Shown: positions 24,409-34,169, numbered from the stretch's first letter. The stretch is 64,000 nucleotides of DNA from Novilysobacter selenitireducens (GCF_020026895.1 NZ_JAINZW010000001.1:434001-498000), one strand, 5' to 3'. Translations and numbers: made by a program. The notes: generated by a model not told the origin, from the letters alone.

Positions 24409-25686
24409 ATGAACACCTCGCTGCTTGCCGCCGCACTGGCGGCCGTTGTCGCATCCACGCTGGCCGGCTGCGATCGCCCGACCGGTGAAACCGCCCCGCA
24501 GGCGGAGGCGCCCGACACCGACAGCGCGGCCGCACCGGCCCCGGATGCCACCGCCGCGGCACCGGCCACCCCGCCCACCGACTTCAACCAGCTGGCGCAG
24601 CGGCTGGTCACGCAGAGCGCAGCGGTAAAGGAAGGCGACCTGGTCTGGATCAGCGGGCGCCCGCACGACGCCGCGCTGCTGGAAAGCATCGCGGTGGAGG
24701 TGCGCAAGGCTGGTGCGTTCCCGACCATCCAGTACAGCAGCGACGAGCTCAGCAAGCGCCTGTTCTTCGACGTGTCCGCGCAGTACGACAGCCAGGCCGA
24801 CGGCTGGGGCACGGCGCTGGCCGAGACGGCCGACGTCGTCATCAACCTGGACAACGGCACCAGCGAGAACCTGTTCGAGGGCGCCGATCCCAAGCGCGTG
24901 GCCGCGCGCGGCAAGGCCAACGAAGCCATCGGCCAGGCCTTCATGCGCAACAACGTGCGCACGGTCGAGGTCGGCAACAACCTCTACCCGACGCCGTGGC
25001 GCGCAGAACGCTTCGGCATGGACGCGGCGGCGCTGTCGAAGATGTTCTGGGACGCCGTCAACCTGGACTACGCCGAACTGGAAGCGCGTGGCGAAGCGGT
25101 GCGCAAGGCCCTGGCCGCAGGCGACACGCTGCACATCACCCATCCGGCCGGCACCGACCTGCGGCTGCGCGTGCAGGGGCGGCCGGTGCTGGTCAGCGAC
25201 GGCGTGCTGTCGGAGGCGGACCTCGAGCGCGGCGGCGCGTCGGCCTCGGTGTACCTGCCGGCCGGCGAGGTCTACACCACGCCCGTGCCCGGCAGCGCCG
25301 AGGGCACGCTGGTGGTGCCGCACTGGTACTACCGCGGCAAGGCGGTGGACAACCTGACGCTGACGTTCAAGGGCGGCGAGGTGACCGCGTTGTCGGGCGA
25401 TGGCCCGGGGTTTGCCGACATGAAGGCCGACTACGACGCAGTGGACGACGCGCGCAAGGCGCAGTTCGCGTTCTTCGACCTGGGCATCAACCCCAACGTG
25501 GCGCTGCCGGCGGAAAGCCGCGTCGGCAACTGGGTGCCGGCGGGCACCGTGACCGTGGGCACCGGCAACAACACCTGGGCCGGCGGCGACAACTCGGTGC
25601 CACACAGCATCACCGCGTCGCTGCCCGGCGCCAGCGTCACGCTCGACGACACCCCGATCGTCGATGCCGGCGAGTTGAAGCTCTGA
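24409..25686 (+). CDS. M29 aminopeptidase-like lipoprotein
   Basis: 425 aa. Lipoprotein signal ending LAGCDRP, then an Ala/Pro-rich linker to about residue 60, then a domain like the M29 (AmpS/thermophilic) aminopeptidases: EGDLVWISGRPHD, DTLHITHPAGTDLRLRV and LPAGEVYTTPV with Glu287 matching a cobalt/zinc ligand. The C-terminal ligand region reads GDNSVPHSITASL: His399 is kept but the Asp expected two residues later is Ile. M29 enzymes are normally cytoplasmic, so a lipid anchor is unusual. GGAG 9 bases upstream supports the ATG at 24409. It may have lost or altered activity. Confidence 0.75.
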   Translation: MNTSLLAAALAAVVASTLAGCDRPTGETAPQAEAPDTDSAAAPAPDATAAAPATPPTDFNQLAQRLVTQSAAVKEGDLVWISGRPHDAALLESIAVEVRKAGAFPTIQYSSDELSKRLFFDVSAQYDSQADGWGTALAETADVVINLDNGTSENLFEGADPKRVAARGKANEAIGQAFMRNNVRTVEVGNNLYPTPWRAERFGMDAAALSKMFWDAVNLDYAELEARGEAVRKALAAGDTLHITHPAGTDLRLRVQGRPVLVSDGVLSEADLERGGASASVYLPAGEVYTTPVPGSAEGTLVVPHWYYRGKAVDNLTLTFKGGEVTALSGDGPGFADMKADYDAVDDARKAQFAFFDLGINPNVALPAESRVGNWVPAGTVTVGTGNNTWAGGDNSVPHSITASLPGASVTLDDTPIVDAGELKL

Positions 25687-25720
25687 CCCGAAGCAACCCG
25701 GTACCGCGCGTGGGTGTCGC

Positions 25721-26095
25721 TCAGCCGCCCACGCGCGTGCGCACCGCGTCCATGTCGCGGATCGGGCGCACTTCGATGCAGCCGGTCTGCGCCCACGGGA
25801 ACTCCGCGGCGATCGCCACCGCGTCATCCACGCTGTCGGCCTCGATGATGTTGTAGCCGGCCAGCACTTCCTTGGTCTCGGCGAACGGGCCGTCCAGCAC
25901 CTGCGTGCGGCCGTCGCGGATGCGCACCGAGCGTGCCTTGCGCGCCGACTCCAATTGCTGCGATCCCAGCAGCTTGCCGTCGCGCTTGAGCTCGTCGGCG
26001 TGGCCGAAGCAGGCCTTCATGCGGGTATCGAACTCGCCCTCGGGCAACGCGTCCAGCAGGGTGTCGTCGTTGTAGACCAGCAGCAGGAATTGCAT
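25721..26095 (-). CDS. YciI/DGPF domain protein 1
   Basis: 124 aa. The DGPF motif is seen in QVLDGPFAETKEVLAGYNII, with MQFLLLVYNDD at the start and CIEVRPIRDMDAV at the end. DGPF proteins resemble small ferredoxin-like YciI enzymes of uncertain chemistry. It is divergent from the second DGPF gene, with 147 bases between starts. Association of DGPF proteins with ECF42 sigma factors is established in other bacteria, and one lies 1.6 kb downstream on the other strand. Confidence 0.9.
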   Translation of the reverse strand: MQFLLLVYNDDTLLDALPEGEFDTRMKACFGHADELKRDGKLLGSQQLESARKARSVRIRDGRTQVLDGPFAETKEVLAGYNIIEADSVDDAVAIAAEFPWAQTGCIEVRPIRDMDAVRTRVGG

Positions 26096-26242
26096 GGGCG
26101 CTCCGGCGGTGCGTGGGGGCGGCCATCATGCCCGCAACAGTGGGCTGAAAAAAGTTTGCCGCGCGTGTCGATCCAGCCGGCCTTCGTCCGTCGTTCCCGT
26201 TGAAGGCGCCGCTGCAGGCGCCACAGACGAAGGAGAGCCGCG

Positions 26243-26665
26243 ATGCGCGTCATGGTGATGGTCAAGGCCACCGAGCAGTCCGAAGCCGGACACATGCCCT
26301 CCACCGAGCTGCTGGAGGCGACGGGCCGCTACAACGAAGAGCTGGTCAAGGCCGGCGTGATGCTGGCGGGCGAGGGCCTGCACCCCACCGCCCGCGGCGC
26401 GCGGGTGCGCTTCGATGGCGCCTCGCGCACCGTCGTCGACGGCCCCTTCGCCGAAACGAAGGAGCTCGTGGCCGGCTTCTGGCTGTGGCAGGTGCGCTCG
26501 ATGGACGAGGCGATCGAGTGGGTCCGCCGTTGCCCGAACCCGCACGAAGGCCCCTGCGAGATCGAGATCCGCCCGGTGTTCGAGGCCGAGGATTTCGGCG
26601 AAGCCTTCACCCCCGAACTGCGCGAGCAGGAACAGCGCCTGCGCGACGCCACCGAAGCGCGCTGA
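26243..26665 (+). CDS. YciI/DGPF domain protein 2
   Basis: 140 aa. VVDGPFAETKELVAGFWLWQVRS is the DGPF core; MRVMVMVKATEQSEAG opens the fold and GPCEIEIRPVFE closes it. First gene of a five-kilobase rightward run with two VOC proteins and an ECF42-type sigma factor. A good ribosome site (AAGGAGAG) lies 7 bases before the ATG. The chemistry is not known; family members are thought to be small enzymes acting on quinone- or catechol-like compounds. Confidence 0.9.
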   Translation: MRVMVMVKATEQSEAGHMPSTELLEATGRYNEELVKAGVMLAGEGLHPTARGARVRFDGASRTVVDGPFAETKELVAGFWLWQVRSMDEAIEWVRRCPNPHEGPCEIEIRPVFEAEDFGEAFTPELREQEQRLRDATEAR

Positions 26666-26681
26666 TGTTCCGGTCCCCACG

Positions 26682-26719
26682 CCCCAGTCCCTAACCCCAG
26701 CCCCTAGTCCCTAGTCCCC
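26682..26719 (+). repeat. Short tandem CCCTAGTCC filler repeat
   Basis: Tandem variants of CCCCTAGTCC fill the gap between the second DGPF gene and the first VOC gene, ending just before its ribosome site. A similar ATTCCCC tandem is at 27181-27203 in the next gap. Confidence 0.75.
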
Positions 26720-26729
26720 GGAGAAACCC

Positions 26730-27140
26730 ATGCAACTCGTCCCCTACATGATGTTCAACGGCCAGTGCCGCGAGGCGTTCGCCTTCTACGCCAAGGCCAT
26801 CGGCGCCGAGGTGACCTACGGCCTGACCTATGGCGAGTCGCCGATGTGCGACGAGATGCCGGCCGACAGCCGCGACTGGATCATGCACAGCCAGATCGAG
26901 GCCCCCGGCCTGATGCTGATGGGCGCCGACGGCCCGCCGATGGAAACCCCGGCCGGTGCCGGCACGGTCAACAACCTGATGGTCGACACCGTCGACGAGG
27001 CCGAGCGCTTGTTCGCGGCACTGGCCGACGGCGGGCAGGTGCAGCAGCCCATCCAGGAAACGTTCTGGGCGCTGCGCTGGGGGATGCTGGTGGACCGCTA
27101 CGGCAAGCCGTGGATGGTCAACTGCTCGCGCCCGGAGTAG
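26730..27140 (+). CDS. VOC family protein, PhnB type
   Basis: 136 aa. The PhnB/YjdN-like glyoxalase fold opens with MQLVPYMMFNGQCREAFAFYAKAIGAEV and closes with RWGMLVDRYGKPWMVNCSRP. GGAG is 6 bases before the ATG. Proteins of this branch bind small substrates in a betaalphabetabetabeta module; the metal-binding residues typical of glyoxalase I are only partly kept. Second gene of the DGPF/ECF42 module. Confidence 0.9.
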   Translation: MQLVPYMMFNGQCREAFAFYAKAIGAEVTYGLTYGESPMCDEMPADSRDWIMHSQIEAPGLMLMGADGPPMETPAGAGTVNNLMVDTVDEAERLFAALADGGQVQQPIQETFWALRWGMLVDRYGKPWMVNCSRPE

Positions 27141-27180
27141 CGCGCTGCCCACGTCCGAAGAGCGCACGCCCGGCCGCAAG

Positions 27181-27203
27181 CCTTCCCCATTCCCCATTCC
27201 CCT
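27181..27203 (+). repeat. Short tandem CCCCATT filler repeat
   Basis: Three ATTCCCC/CCCCATT units lie between the two VOC genes, ending close to the ribosome site of the second. Same position and style as the tandem at 26682-26719. Confidence 0.7.
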
Positions 27204-27221
27204 CCAACCGGAGCGCCATCC

Positions 27222-27614
27222 ATGCAGATGTTCGTCAATCTCCCCGTCCGCGACCTCGACCGCACGGTCGCGTTCTTCACCGCGCTGGGTTTCAGCTTCA
27301 ACCCCAAGTTCACCGATGAGAACGCCACCTGCATGCTGGTCGGCGACGACTGCTTCGTGATGCTGCTGGTGGAGCCGTTCTTCCGCCAGTTCACCGACAA
27401 GCAGTTGTGCGACACGGCCACGTCGATCGAGACCCTGGTGGCGCTGGGCGCCGACAGCCGCGAGGGCGTGGATGCGCTGCTCAAGGCCGCGTTGGAGGCG
27501 GGCGCCCGCGAGCCGCGGCCGGCGCAGGACCACGGCTTCATGTACACGCGCAGCTTCGAGGACCTGGACGGCCACACGTGGGAGATCTTCCACATGTCGG
27601 GCGACCCGGCGTGA
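27222..27614 (+). CDS. VOC family glyoxalase/bleomycin-resistance-like protein
   Basis: 130 aa. MQMFVNLPVRDLDRTVAFFTALGFSFNPKF is the first VOC half and GFMYTRSFEDLDGHTWEIFHM the second, with Asp/His/Glu residues suited to metal binding. Likely a cytoplasmic lyase or dioxygenase-like protein; the substrate is not evident. GGAG precedes the ATG. Third gene of the DGPF/ECF42 run, 71 bases before the sigma-factor gene. Confidence 0.9.
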   Translation: MQMFVNLPVRDLDRTVAFFTALGFSFNPKFTDENATCMLVGDDCFVMLLVEPFFRQFTDKQLCDTATSIETLVALGADSREGVDALLKAALEAGAREPRPAQDHGFMYTRSFEDLDGHTWEIFHMSGDPA

Positions 27615-27685
27615 TCGAGGCGAGCGGGGCGCGGGCGTGCACGCGGGTTTGCCCCGGCGGCCGGTCGATGGTGTGATCCGCGTCC

Positions 27686-28978
27686 ATGGACGCGGCCCCT
27701 CCCGACGACAGCGCCCGGCACGCCACCCACCGCACCATCGAGGCGGTATGGCGGATCGAGTCGCCCAAGCTGATCGCGCGGCTGGCGCGGATGCTGCGCG
27801 ACGTCGGCCAGGCCGAGGACCTGGCGCAGGACGCGCTGGTCGCGGCGCTGGAGCACTGGCCGCGCGACGGCGTGCCCGACAACCCCGGCGCGTGGTTGAT
27901 GCAGACCGCCAAGCGCCGCGGCATCGACCGCATCCGCCACCGCGACCTGGTGGACGATCGCCACGCCCGCTACGGCGAGACGCTGGAGCCCGCGGCCATG
28001 CCGGCGCCTGACGATGCCGACCGCCTCGATGACGACATCGGCGACGACCTGCTGCGGCTGGTGTTCACCGCGTGCCATCCGGTGCTGTCGACCGAGGCGC
28101 AGGTCGCGCTCACCCTTCGAATGCTGGGCGGGCTGACGACGGCGGAGATCGCGCGCGCCTTCCTGCAGCCCGAGCCGACGGTCGCCCAGCGCATCGTGCG
28201 CGCAAAGAAAACCCTGGCCAGCAAACAGGTCGGTTTCGAGGCGCCGCGGCGCGAGGACCTCGCCGATCGCCTGGCCGCCGTCCTCGGCGTGGTGTACCTG
28301 GTGTTCAACGAAGGCTACGCCGCCACCGCGGGCGAGGACTGGATGCGTCCGGCGCTGTGCCAGGACGCGATGCGACTGGGGCGCGTGCTGGCCGGCCTGC
28401 TGCCCGCCGAGCCGGAGGTGCACGGGCTGGTGGCACTGATGGAGATCCAGGCCTCGCGCATCCCCGCACGCACGCAACCCGACGGCACGCCGATCCTGTT
28501 GCTGCACCAGAACCGCGCGCGCTGGGACCGGTTGCTGATCGGCCACGGCCTGGCCGCACTGGACCGCGCGCATCGGCTGGGCGGGACGGACGGCGTGTAC
28601 GTGCTGCAGGCCGACATCGCCGCCTGCCACGCCCGCGCGGCGCGCCCCGAAGACACCGACTGGGCCCGCATCGCCGCGCTCTACGCACGACTGGGCGAGG
28701 TCGCGCCCTCACCGGTGATCGACCTCAACCGCGCGGTCGCGGTGTCGATCGCCGACGGCCCCGCCGTGGCACTGCCGCTGGTGGACGCACTGGCGGCGGA
28801 CGGCGCGCTGGCCGGCTACCACCCGCTGCCGGCGGTGCGCGGCGACCTGCTGTCCCGGCTCGGGCGCCACGCCGAAGCCGCGGCCGCGTTCCGCGAGGCC
28901 GCGTCGCTGACGCGCAACGCGAGGGAACAGGCGCAGCTGGAAACTCGGGCCGCGGAATGCGCACTCAAAGCCACGTAG
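27686..28978 (+). CDS. ECF42-type RNA polymerase sigma factor
   Basis: 430 aa. Region 2 is at about residues 20-95 (DVGQAEDLAQDALVAALEHWP, WLMQTAKRRGIDRIRH). Region 4 follows at about 140-185 (LGGLTTAEIARAFLQPEPTVAQRIVRAKKTL). A C-terminal extension of about 230 residues (VYLVFNEGYAAT..LLLHQNRARWDR..LAALYARLGEVAPSPVIDLNRAVAVS..) matches DUF6596 and has a TPR-like helical character. ECF42 factors lack an anti-sigma factor, carry this extension and sit beside DGPF genes, as here. It probably directs transcription of its own upstream module. The ATG at 27686 is the first in frame. Confidence 0.9.
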   Translation: MDAAPPDDSARHATHRTIEAVWRIESPKLIARLARMLRDVGQAEDLAQDALVAALEHWPRDGVPDNPGAWLMQTAKRRGIDRIRHRDLVDDRHARYGETLEPAAMPAPDDADRLDDDIGDDLLRLVFTACHPVLSTEAQVALTLRMLGGLTTAEIARAFLQPEPTVAQRIVRAKKTLASKQVGFEAPRREDLADRLAAVLGVVYLVFNEGYAATAGEDWMRPALCQDAMRLGRVLAGLLPAEPEVHGLVALMEIQASRIPARTQPDGTPILLLHQNRARWDRLLIGHGLAALDRAHRLGGTDGVYVLQADIAACHARAARPEDTDWARIAALYARLGEVAPSPVIDLNRAVAVSIADGPAVALPLVDALAADGALAGYHPLPAVRGDLLSRLGRHAEAAAAFREAASLTRNAREQAQLETRAAECALKAT

Positions 28979-29020
28979 TCGTAGCGGAGCTCCGATCAGT
29001 GTCAGCGACGAAGGCTGCCT

Positions 29021-29183
29021 AGACCCAACGGGCGGCGGGCAGGACGCCCGCCGTTTCCCGACCGAGCCAGGAAGGCGAGTCGGGAAATCCCCGCGTCACC
29101 TCACGTCAGGTGTTTGAAGTGTCGAGGAAGGCCTTTTCTTTGGTTCCGTTTCTTTTGGGCCAGCAAAAGAAATGAACTCGGCC
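29021..29183. repeat. 163-bp dispersed repeat, copy A (inverted relative to copy B)
   Basis: Matches the reverse complement of 34007-34169 at 161 of 163 positions. The unit contains hairpins GGCGGGC..GCCCGCC, CCCGAC..GTCGGG and TTCTTTTG..CAAAAGAA. It lies in the 441-bp gap 28979-29419 after the sigma-factor gene. The rest of this gap (29184-29419) is GC-rich and shows no gene in either strand. Confidence 0.95.
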
Positions 29184-29419
29184 GACAGGACGAAAGCTGT
29201 TGCCTTGGATCTTTCAATAACGATAGGCGAGGCCGCGGGGGCACCCGCCCCCGGACGCAGGTAGGGACACCGCGCCGGATCGCAATGGGTTAAGCGCAGC
29301 CCCGGAGCGCGGGCCCAGTCCGCGCCCCGTGGCCGCCCGCCTTGACCGGATGGCACCCGACGGCTCCTGACGAGGAGGCAGGCGATTGTCCGGGCCGCCG
29401 TCTCAGCGGCCGAGACGGC

Positions 29420-30124
29420 TCAGTCGCGCCGCCCGCCGTACCACAGGCCCAGCGCGTCGCGGCTGCGCAGCAGGCCACGGCCGCGCACCGCGAAGCGCAG
29501 CAGCAGCCACAGGTGCTCGCGCAGGGGGTGGCTGCGCAGCTTGCGCGCCGAGGTCGACACACGCTCGCGCAGGACCACGAACCGGCCCTGCGTCGCCAGC
29601 GCCCGGCTCAGGGCGATGTCCTCGGCGGCGTACCAGCGCTCGTCGAACCCGCCCACCGCCTCGAACGCATCGCGGCGGCAGAACACGAAGCAGCCCGCGG
29701 CCGCGCGCATGCGCCGCAGCAACCAGTTGGAGGCGGCCAGCCCCGCGCGCACGTGCCAGGCCAACGGCCCGCGCAACGCCACGGTGGCCCCGCCGCCGAC
29801 CGCGCCGGCCTCCAGTGCCACCAGGGCCGCGCGCAGCAGCGCGGCATCGACCCGTGTGTCGGCATCGACGAACACCAGCGTGTCGCCCCGCGCCTCGCGC
29901 GCGCCGGCATTGCGGGTGGCGGCGATGTGGCGGTACTCGACCCGCAGCACGCGTGCACCGGCCGCGCGGGCGATGTCGCCGGTGCCGTCGCTGGAGGCGT
30001 CATCGACCACCACGATCTCAAAGCCACCCGTGCCGACCGTCGCGGCCGCCGCCGCATGAAGCGCCTGCAGCGTGGCGGGCAGGCGCGCGGCTTCGTCGTG
30101 GGCCGGGACGATCAGGGACAGCAT
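29420..30124 (-). CDS. Family 2 glycosyltransferase, TIGR04283 type
   Basis: 234 aa GT-A fold. Nucleotide-sugar site in MLSLIVPAHDEAARLPATL and EIVVVDDASSDGT; DxD in LVFVDADTRVD; acceptor region with GGFDERWYAAEDIALSRAL. The C-terminal HPLREHLWLLLRFAVRGRGLL may be a membrane-associating helix. TIGR04283 proteins often pair with a TIGR04282 partner, which is not seen here. The ATG at 30124 begins the homology. Divergent from trmO with 95 bases between starts; the substrate is unknown. Confidence 0.88.
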   Translation of the reverse strand: MLSLIVPAHDEAARLPATLQALHAAAAATVGTGGFEIVVVDDASSDGTGDIARAAGARVLRVEYRHIAATRNAGAREARGDTLVFVDADTRVDAALLRAALVALEAGAVGGGATVALRGPLAWHVRAGLAASNWLLRRMRAAAGCFVFCRRDAFEAVGGFDERWYAAEDIALSRALATQGRFVVLRERVSTSARKLRSHPLREHLWLLLRFAVRGRGLLRSRDALGLWYGGRRD

Positions 30125-30219
30125 CGGCCGATCATGGCACGCGGTTGCATCGGTCCCGGTGTCGCGATGCTCGGGCAGAATGCGCGGCCGCCGATCCACC
30201 CACCTGCCGTGTGCACGCC

Positions 30220-30741
30220 ATGACCGACCCCGTGTTCGCCTTCAGCCCTATCGCCCATGTGCGCTCGCCGTACGCGCACCGCATCGACGCGCCGCACCAG
30301 CCGACGGTGGTGGCCGGCACGCGCAGCGGGCAGGTGGAGGCCGGTTGCATCGAGTTCGTGCCCGGCATCCCCGACGAGGCGTTCGGCGACCTTGCCGGCT
30401 TCGACCGCATCTGGCTGGTGTTCGCCTTCCACCGCAGCGAAGGCTGGACGCCGCGGGTGCGTCCGCCGCGCGGGGGCGGGCGCCGCGGCGTGCTGGCCAC
30501 GCGCGCGCCGCACCGGCCCAACCCGATCGGGCTGTCGTGCGTGCAGCTCGACGCGATCGACGGACGCGTCCTCCACGTGCGCGGGCTGGACCTGCTGGAC
30601 GGCACCCCCGTGCTCGACATCAAGCCGTACGTGCCCTACGCCGATGCCTTTCCCGAGGCGCGTGCCGGCTGGATCGATGCGATCGACCGCAGCCAGGGCG
30701 CGCAGTCGGCGCCCGGGCCGCGGCGCCCGCGACAAAGCTGA
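30220..30741 (+). CDS. trmO: tRNA (N6-threonylcarbamoyladenosine(37)-N6)-methyltransferase TrmO
   Basis: 173 aa. The TsaA/TrmO fold is shown by FSPIAHVRSPYAHRIDAPHQP, the SAM-binding motif APHRPNPIGLS and LDGTPVLDIKPYVPYADAF. TrmO methylates the t6A base at position 37 of tRNA-Thr to m6t6A. A tRNA-Thr gene is in this window at 43408. The short C-terminus ends in a Pro/Arg tail. The ATG at 30220 is the first in frame with the family start. Confidence 0.92.
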   Translation: MTDPVFAFSPIAHVRSPYAHRIDAPHQPTVVAGTRSGQVEAGCIEFVPGIPDEAFGDLAGFDRIWLVFAFHRSEGWTPRVRPPRGGGRRGVLATRAPHRPNPIGLSCVQLDAIDGRVLHVRGLDLLDGTPVLDIKPYVPYADAFPEARAGWIDAIDRSQGAQSAPGPRRPRQS

Positions 30742-30837
30742 ATTCCGCGCACGCGGTGGCCCTCGCGCGTCGCAGTTGGACGCGCGGCGTCGCGTGAAAC
30801 GCCGTGGAAGTGACGGGGAGTGCCGTCGTTGTGGGGG

Positions 30838-31137
30838 TCAGCTGCCCAGCTTGAGCGCCGGGAATTGCCCCGTCATGCGCACGCCGTCGGCCACGCCCCA
30901 GCGGATGCCGATGCGGCGCAGGCGCTTCTCGGTGGCCTCGCGCAGGTCCGGCGGCGTGGCGCGCAGGATCTCATCGTGGCGCTCGGCCCACGCCGCGGCA
31001 TAGGCGAACAGGTCGCGGTGGCGGTGTTGCAGGTCCGGCATGTCCTCTTCGAGCCGAGCGATCGCCGCATCGATACCAGCGGCGTCCAGCGCCCCGGGGG
31101 GGCGCTTGGCGGCGGGTCGTGCGGTGAAAAACGGCAT
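30838..31137 (-). CDS. Conserved small protein of unknown function
   Basis: 99 aa, basic-acidic and helical, with no signal or membrane segment. It starts MPFFTARPAAKRPPG and has RLEEDMPDLQHRHRDLFAYAAAWAERHDEIL in the middle. AGGAG is 10 bases before the ATG, which decides this start over the longer frame. No family recognised. It stands alone between trmO and the ABC transporter genes on the other strand. Confidence 0.65.
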   Translation of the reverse strand: MPFFTARPAAKRPPGALDAAGIDAAIARLEEDMPDLQHRHRDLFAYAAAWAERHDEILRATPPDLREATEKRLRRIGIRWGVADGVRMTGQFPALKLGS

Positions 31138-31364
31138 CGTTCGGCTCCTGGGGGCGTCGGGCGGGCGGGCGCGTGGACGCCGGGCCTCGGAAAATGACGC
31201 AACAACAATGCCAAGGCCGTGATTCCACGGTGAACAGTTCAGCCACCCCCTGAACGCGCATTCAGTCACGCGGCCATCGACAGGACACAGCCGTGCGCCG
31301 GCAGGGGTTATTCCCGCCACCGGGCTGCGGCATGCTGAACGGCCCCAGCGCCCGCGAGACCGCC

Positions 31365-32398
<1,034 letters not shown>

Positions 32399-32402
<4 letters not shown>

Positions 32403-33166
32403 GCCTCAACACCCACGCCATCCGCGCGATCTACCGCTTCGAGATGGCCCGCACCTTCCGCACCCTCGGCGAGTCGATCGCCTCGCCGGTGCTGACCACG
32501 TCGCTGTACTTCATCGTCTTCGGCGCGGCGATCGGCTCGCGCATGGGCGATATCGACGGGGTGAGCTACGGCGCCTTCATCATCCCCGGCCTGGTGATGC
32601 TGTCGCTGCTCAGCGAGAGCATCTCCAACGCGTCGTTCGGGATCTACATGCCAAAGTGGTCGGGCACGATCTACGAGCTGCTGTCGGCGCCGGTGTCGTA
32701 CGTGGAAGTGGTGCTGGGGTACATCGGCGCGGCGGCGACCAAGTCGCTGGTGCTGGGGCTGCTGATCCTGGCAACCGCGCGGCTGTTCGTGCCCTACGAG
32801 ATCGAGCACCCGCTATGGATGCTCTGCTTCCTGGTGCTGACCGCGCTGAGCTTCAGCCTGTTCGGTTTCATCATCGGGCTGTGGGCCGACGACTTCCAGA
32901 AGCTGCAGATCATCCCGCTGATGGTCGTCACCCCGCTCACGTTCCTGGGCGGGGCGTTCTACTCCATCCACATGCTGCCGCCGTTCTGGCAGCAGGTGAC
33001 GCTGTTCAACCCCGTGGTCTACCTGATCAGCGGGATGCGCTGGAGCTTCTACGGCGTGTCGGACGTCAACGTCGTCGTCAGCGCGGCGATGATCCTCGCC
33101 TTCCTGCTGGCGTGCCTGGCGGCGGTGTGGTGGATCTTCCGGACGGGGTGGAAGCTCAAGGCCTGA
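32399..33166 (+). CDS. ABC-2 type permease
   Basis: 255 aa with six membrane segments. The family motifs are [47 protein letters not shown] and [20 protein letters not shown], followed by [12 protein letters not shown]. With the ATPase it forms an exporter of the drug/polysaccharide type; the cargo is unknown. The ATG overlaps the ATPase stop, so the two are translationally coupled. It lies within the region bracketed by the 163-bp inverted repeats. Confidence 0.93.
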
Positions 33167-33190
33167 CGCATCGCGCCGGGCCGGGCCACG

Positions 33191-33463
33191 TCACGCGTCG
33201 TCGTTGCCCGCGGCGGTGTCGAGGAACCATGCTTCGACGGTGCCCTTGGCCTTCATCGTCATCGGCTGGCCGCGGCGGTCCAGCGACTTGCCCACCGGCA
33301 GCCGCACCCAGCCCTCGCTGATGCAGTACTCCTCGACGTTGTGGCGTTCGACCCCGTTGAAGCGGATGCCGATGCCGCGCTCGAGGACTTCTTCGACGTA
33401 GTGCGGGCTACGCGGGTCGGTTGAGAGGCGGTCGGGCGGGGTGTCGTGGCTGGCGTCGGACAT
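33191..33463 (-). CDS. DUF3297 family protein
   Basis: 90 aa. The body DTPPDRLSTDPRSPHYVEEVLERGIGIRFNGVERHNVEEYC is highly typical of DUF3297, a small conserved proteobacterial family. The end MTMKAKGTVEAWFLD completes the domain. The ATG at 33463 fits the family start, although the frame is open for 21 more codons. The gene converges on the ABC permease with 24 bases between stops. Function unknown. Confidence 0.88.
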   Translation of the reverse strand: MSDASHDTPPDRLSTDPRSPHYVEEVLERGIGIRFNGVERHNVEEYCISEGWVRLPVGKSLDRRGQPMTMKAKGTVEAWFLDTAAGNDDA

Positions 33464-33568
33464 GGGTCTGGTCACGCAGGGCGCCCGGGTGGCGCGGGGC
33501 GCGCAGGATACGCCGGCCGGCGGCACGGGTCGAACGCGTGCCAGCCCGCTGGTGTCAGTCCGCTCGTA

Positions 33569-33832
33569 TCAGTTCGTGGCGACCAGCTCCTCGGCCACGT
33601 CACCCGGCAGCGCGTCGCGCCACGCCGCATAGACCTGGTCGGCCGCCTCCAGCCAGTCCAGCCCTGTGCCGGCCTGCGTCGCATGCCACTGCGCGCCCAG
33701 CTCCGGCTCAATCGCGTTCCAGGCGCGGAAGCCGTACCGGTTGCGCGCCTGCAGGCCGAACTGGGTGGCCCGCAACGTCTGGGCGGCGGTCAGGGGCAGG
33801 GGGCGCAGGCGTGGGTGGATGACAGCCGACAT
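33569..33832 (-). CDS. Conserved small protein of unknown function
   Basis: 87 aa, soluble, with many Trp (WNAIEPELGAQWHATQAGTGLDWLEAADQVYAAW). It begins MSAVIHPRLRPLPLTAAQTLRATQFGLQARNRYG. No family recognised by eye. It lies 105 bases upstream of DUF3297 on the same strand, and 174 bases from repeat copy B. Confidence 0.65.
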   Translation of the reverse strand: MSAVIHPRLRPLPLTAAQTLRATQFGLQARNRYGFRAWNAIEPELGAQWHATQAGTGLDWLEAADQVYAAWRDALPGDVAEELVATN

Positions 33833-34006
33833 GGGCGCAGGTCCGGGGTGGGGGTGGCGCCATGCTGGCGATGCGGATGTAAAGGTCCGGTTTACGCGGC
33901 GGGCGCGCGGTGAACGGGTTCAGGGTGCGCTGCGTCGACTTGCGGTCGTCGTCGTCGAGTCTTGCGCTGGGCTCGATTTCCAAGAAGCCAAGGCTTTCGG
34001 CCTGAA

Positions 34007-34169
34007 GGCCGAGTTCATTTCTTTTGCTGGCCCAAAAGAAACGGAACCAAAGAAAAGGCCTTCCCCGACACTTCAAACACCTGGCGTGAGGTGACGCGGG
34101 GATTTCCCGACTCGCCTTCCTGGCTCGGTCGGGAAACGGCGGGCGTCCTGCCCGCCGCCCGTTGGGTCT
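34007..34169. repeat. 163-bp dispersed repeat, copy B
   Basis: Inverted copy of 29021-29183 with two mismatches (161/163). It lies in the 492-bp gap 33833-34324. Similarity continues weakly to the left (CCAAGGC..CTTTCG..CCTG). Apart from this repeat and the REP at 34228, the gap shows no gene on either strand. Confidence 0.95.

Noticed and set aside
29096-29356. 86-codon minus-strand frame ending in the 163-bp repeat
   Set aside because: The last third is encoded by the repeat and the rest lacks protein character or a ribosome site.
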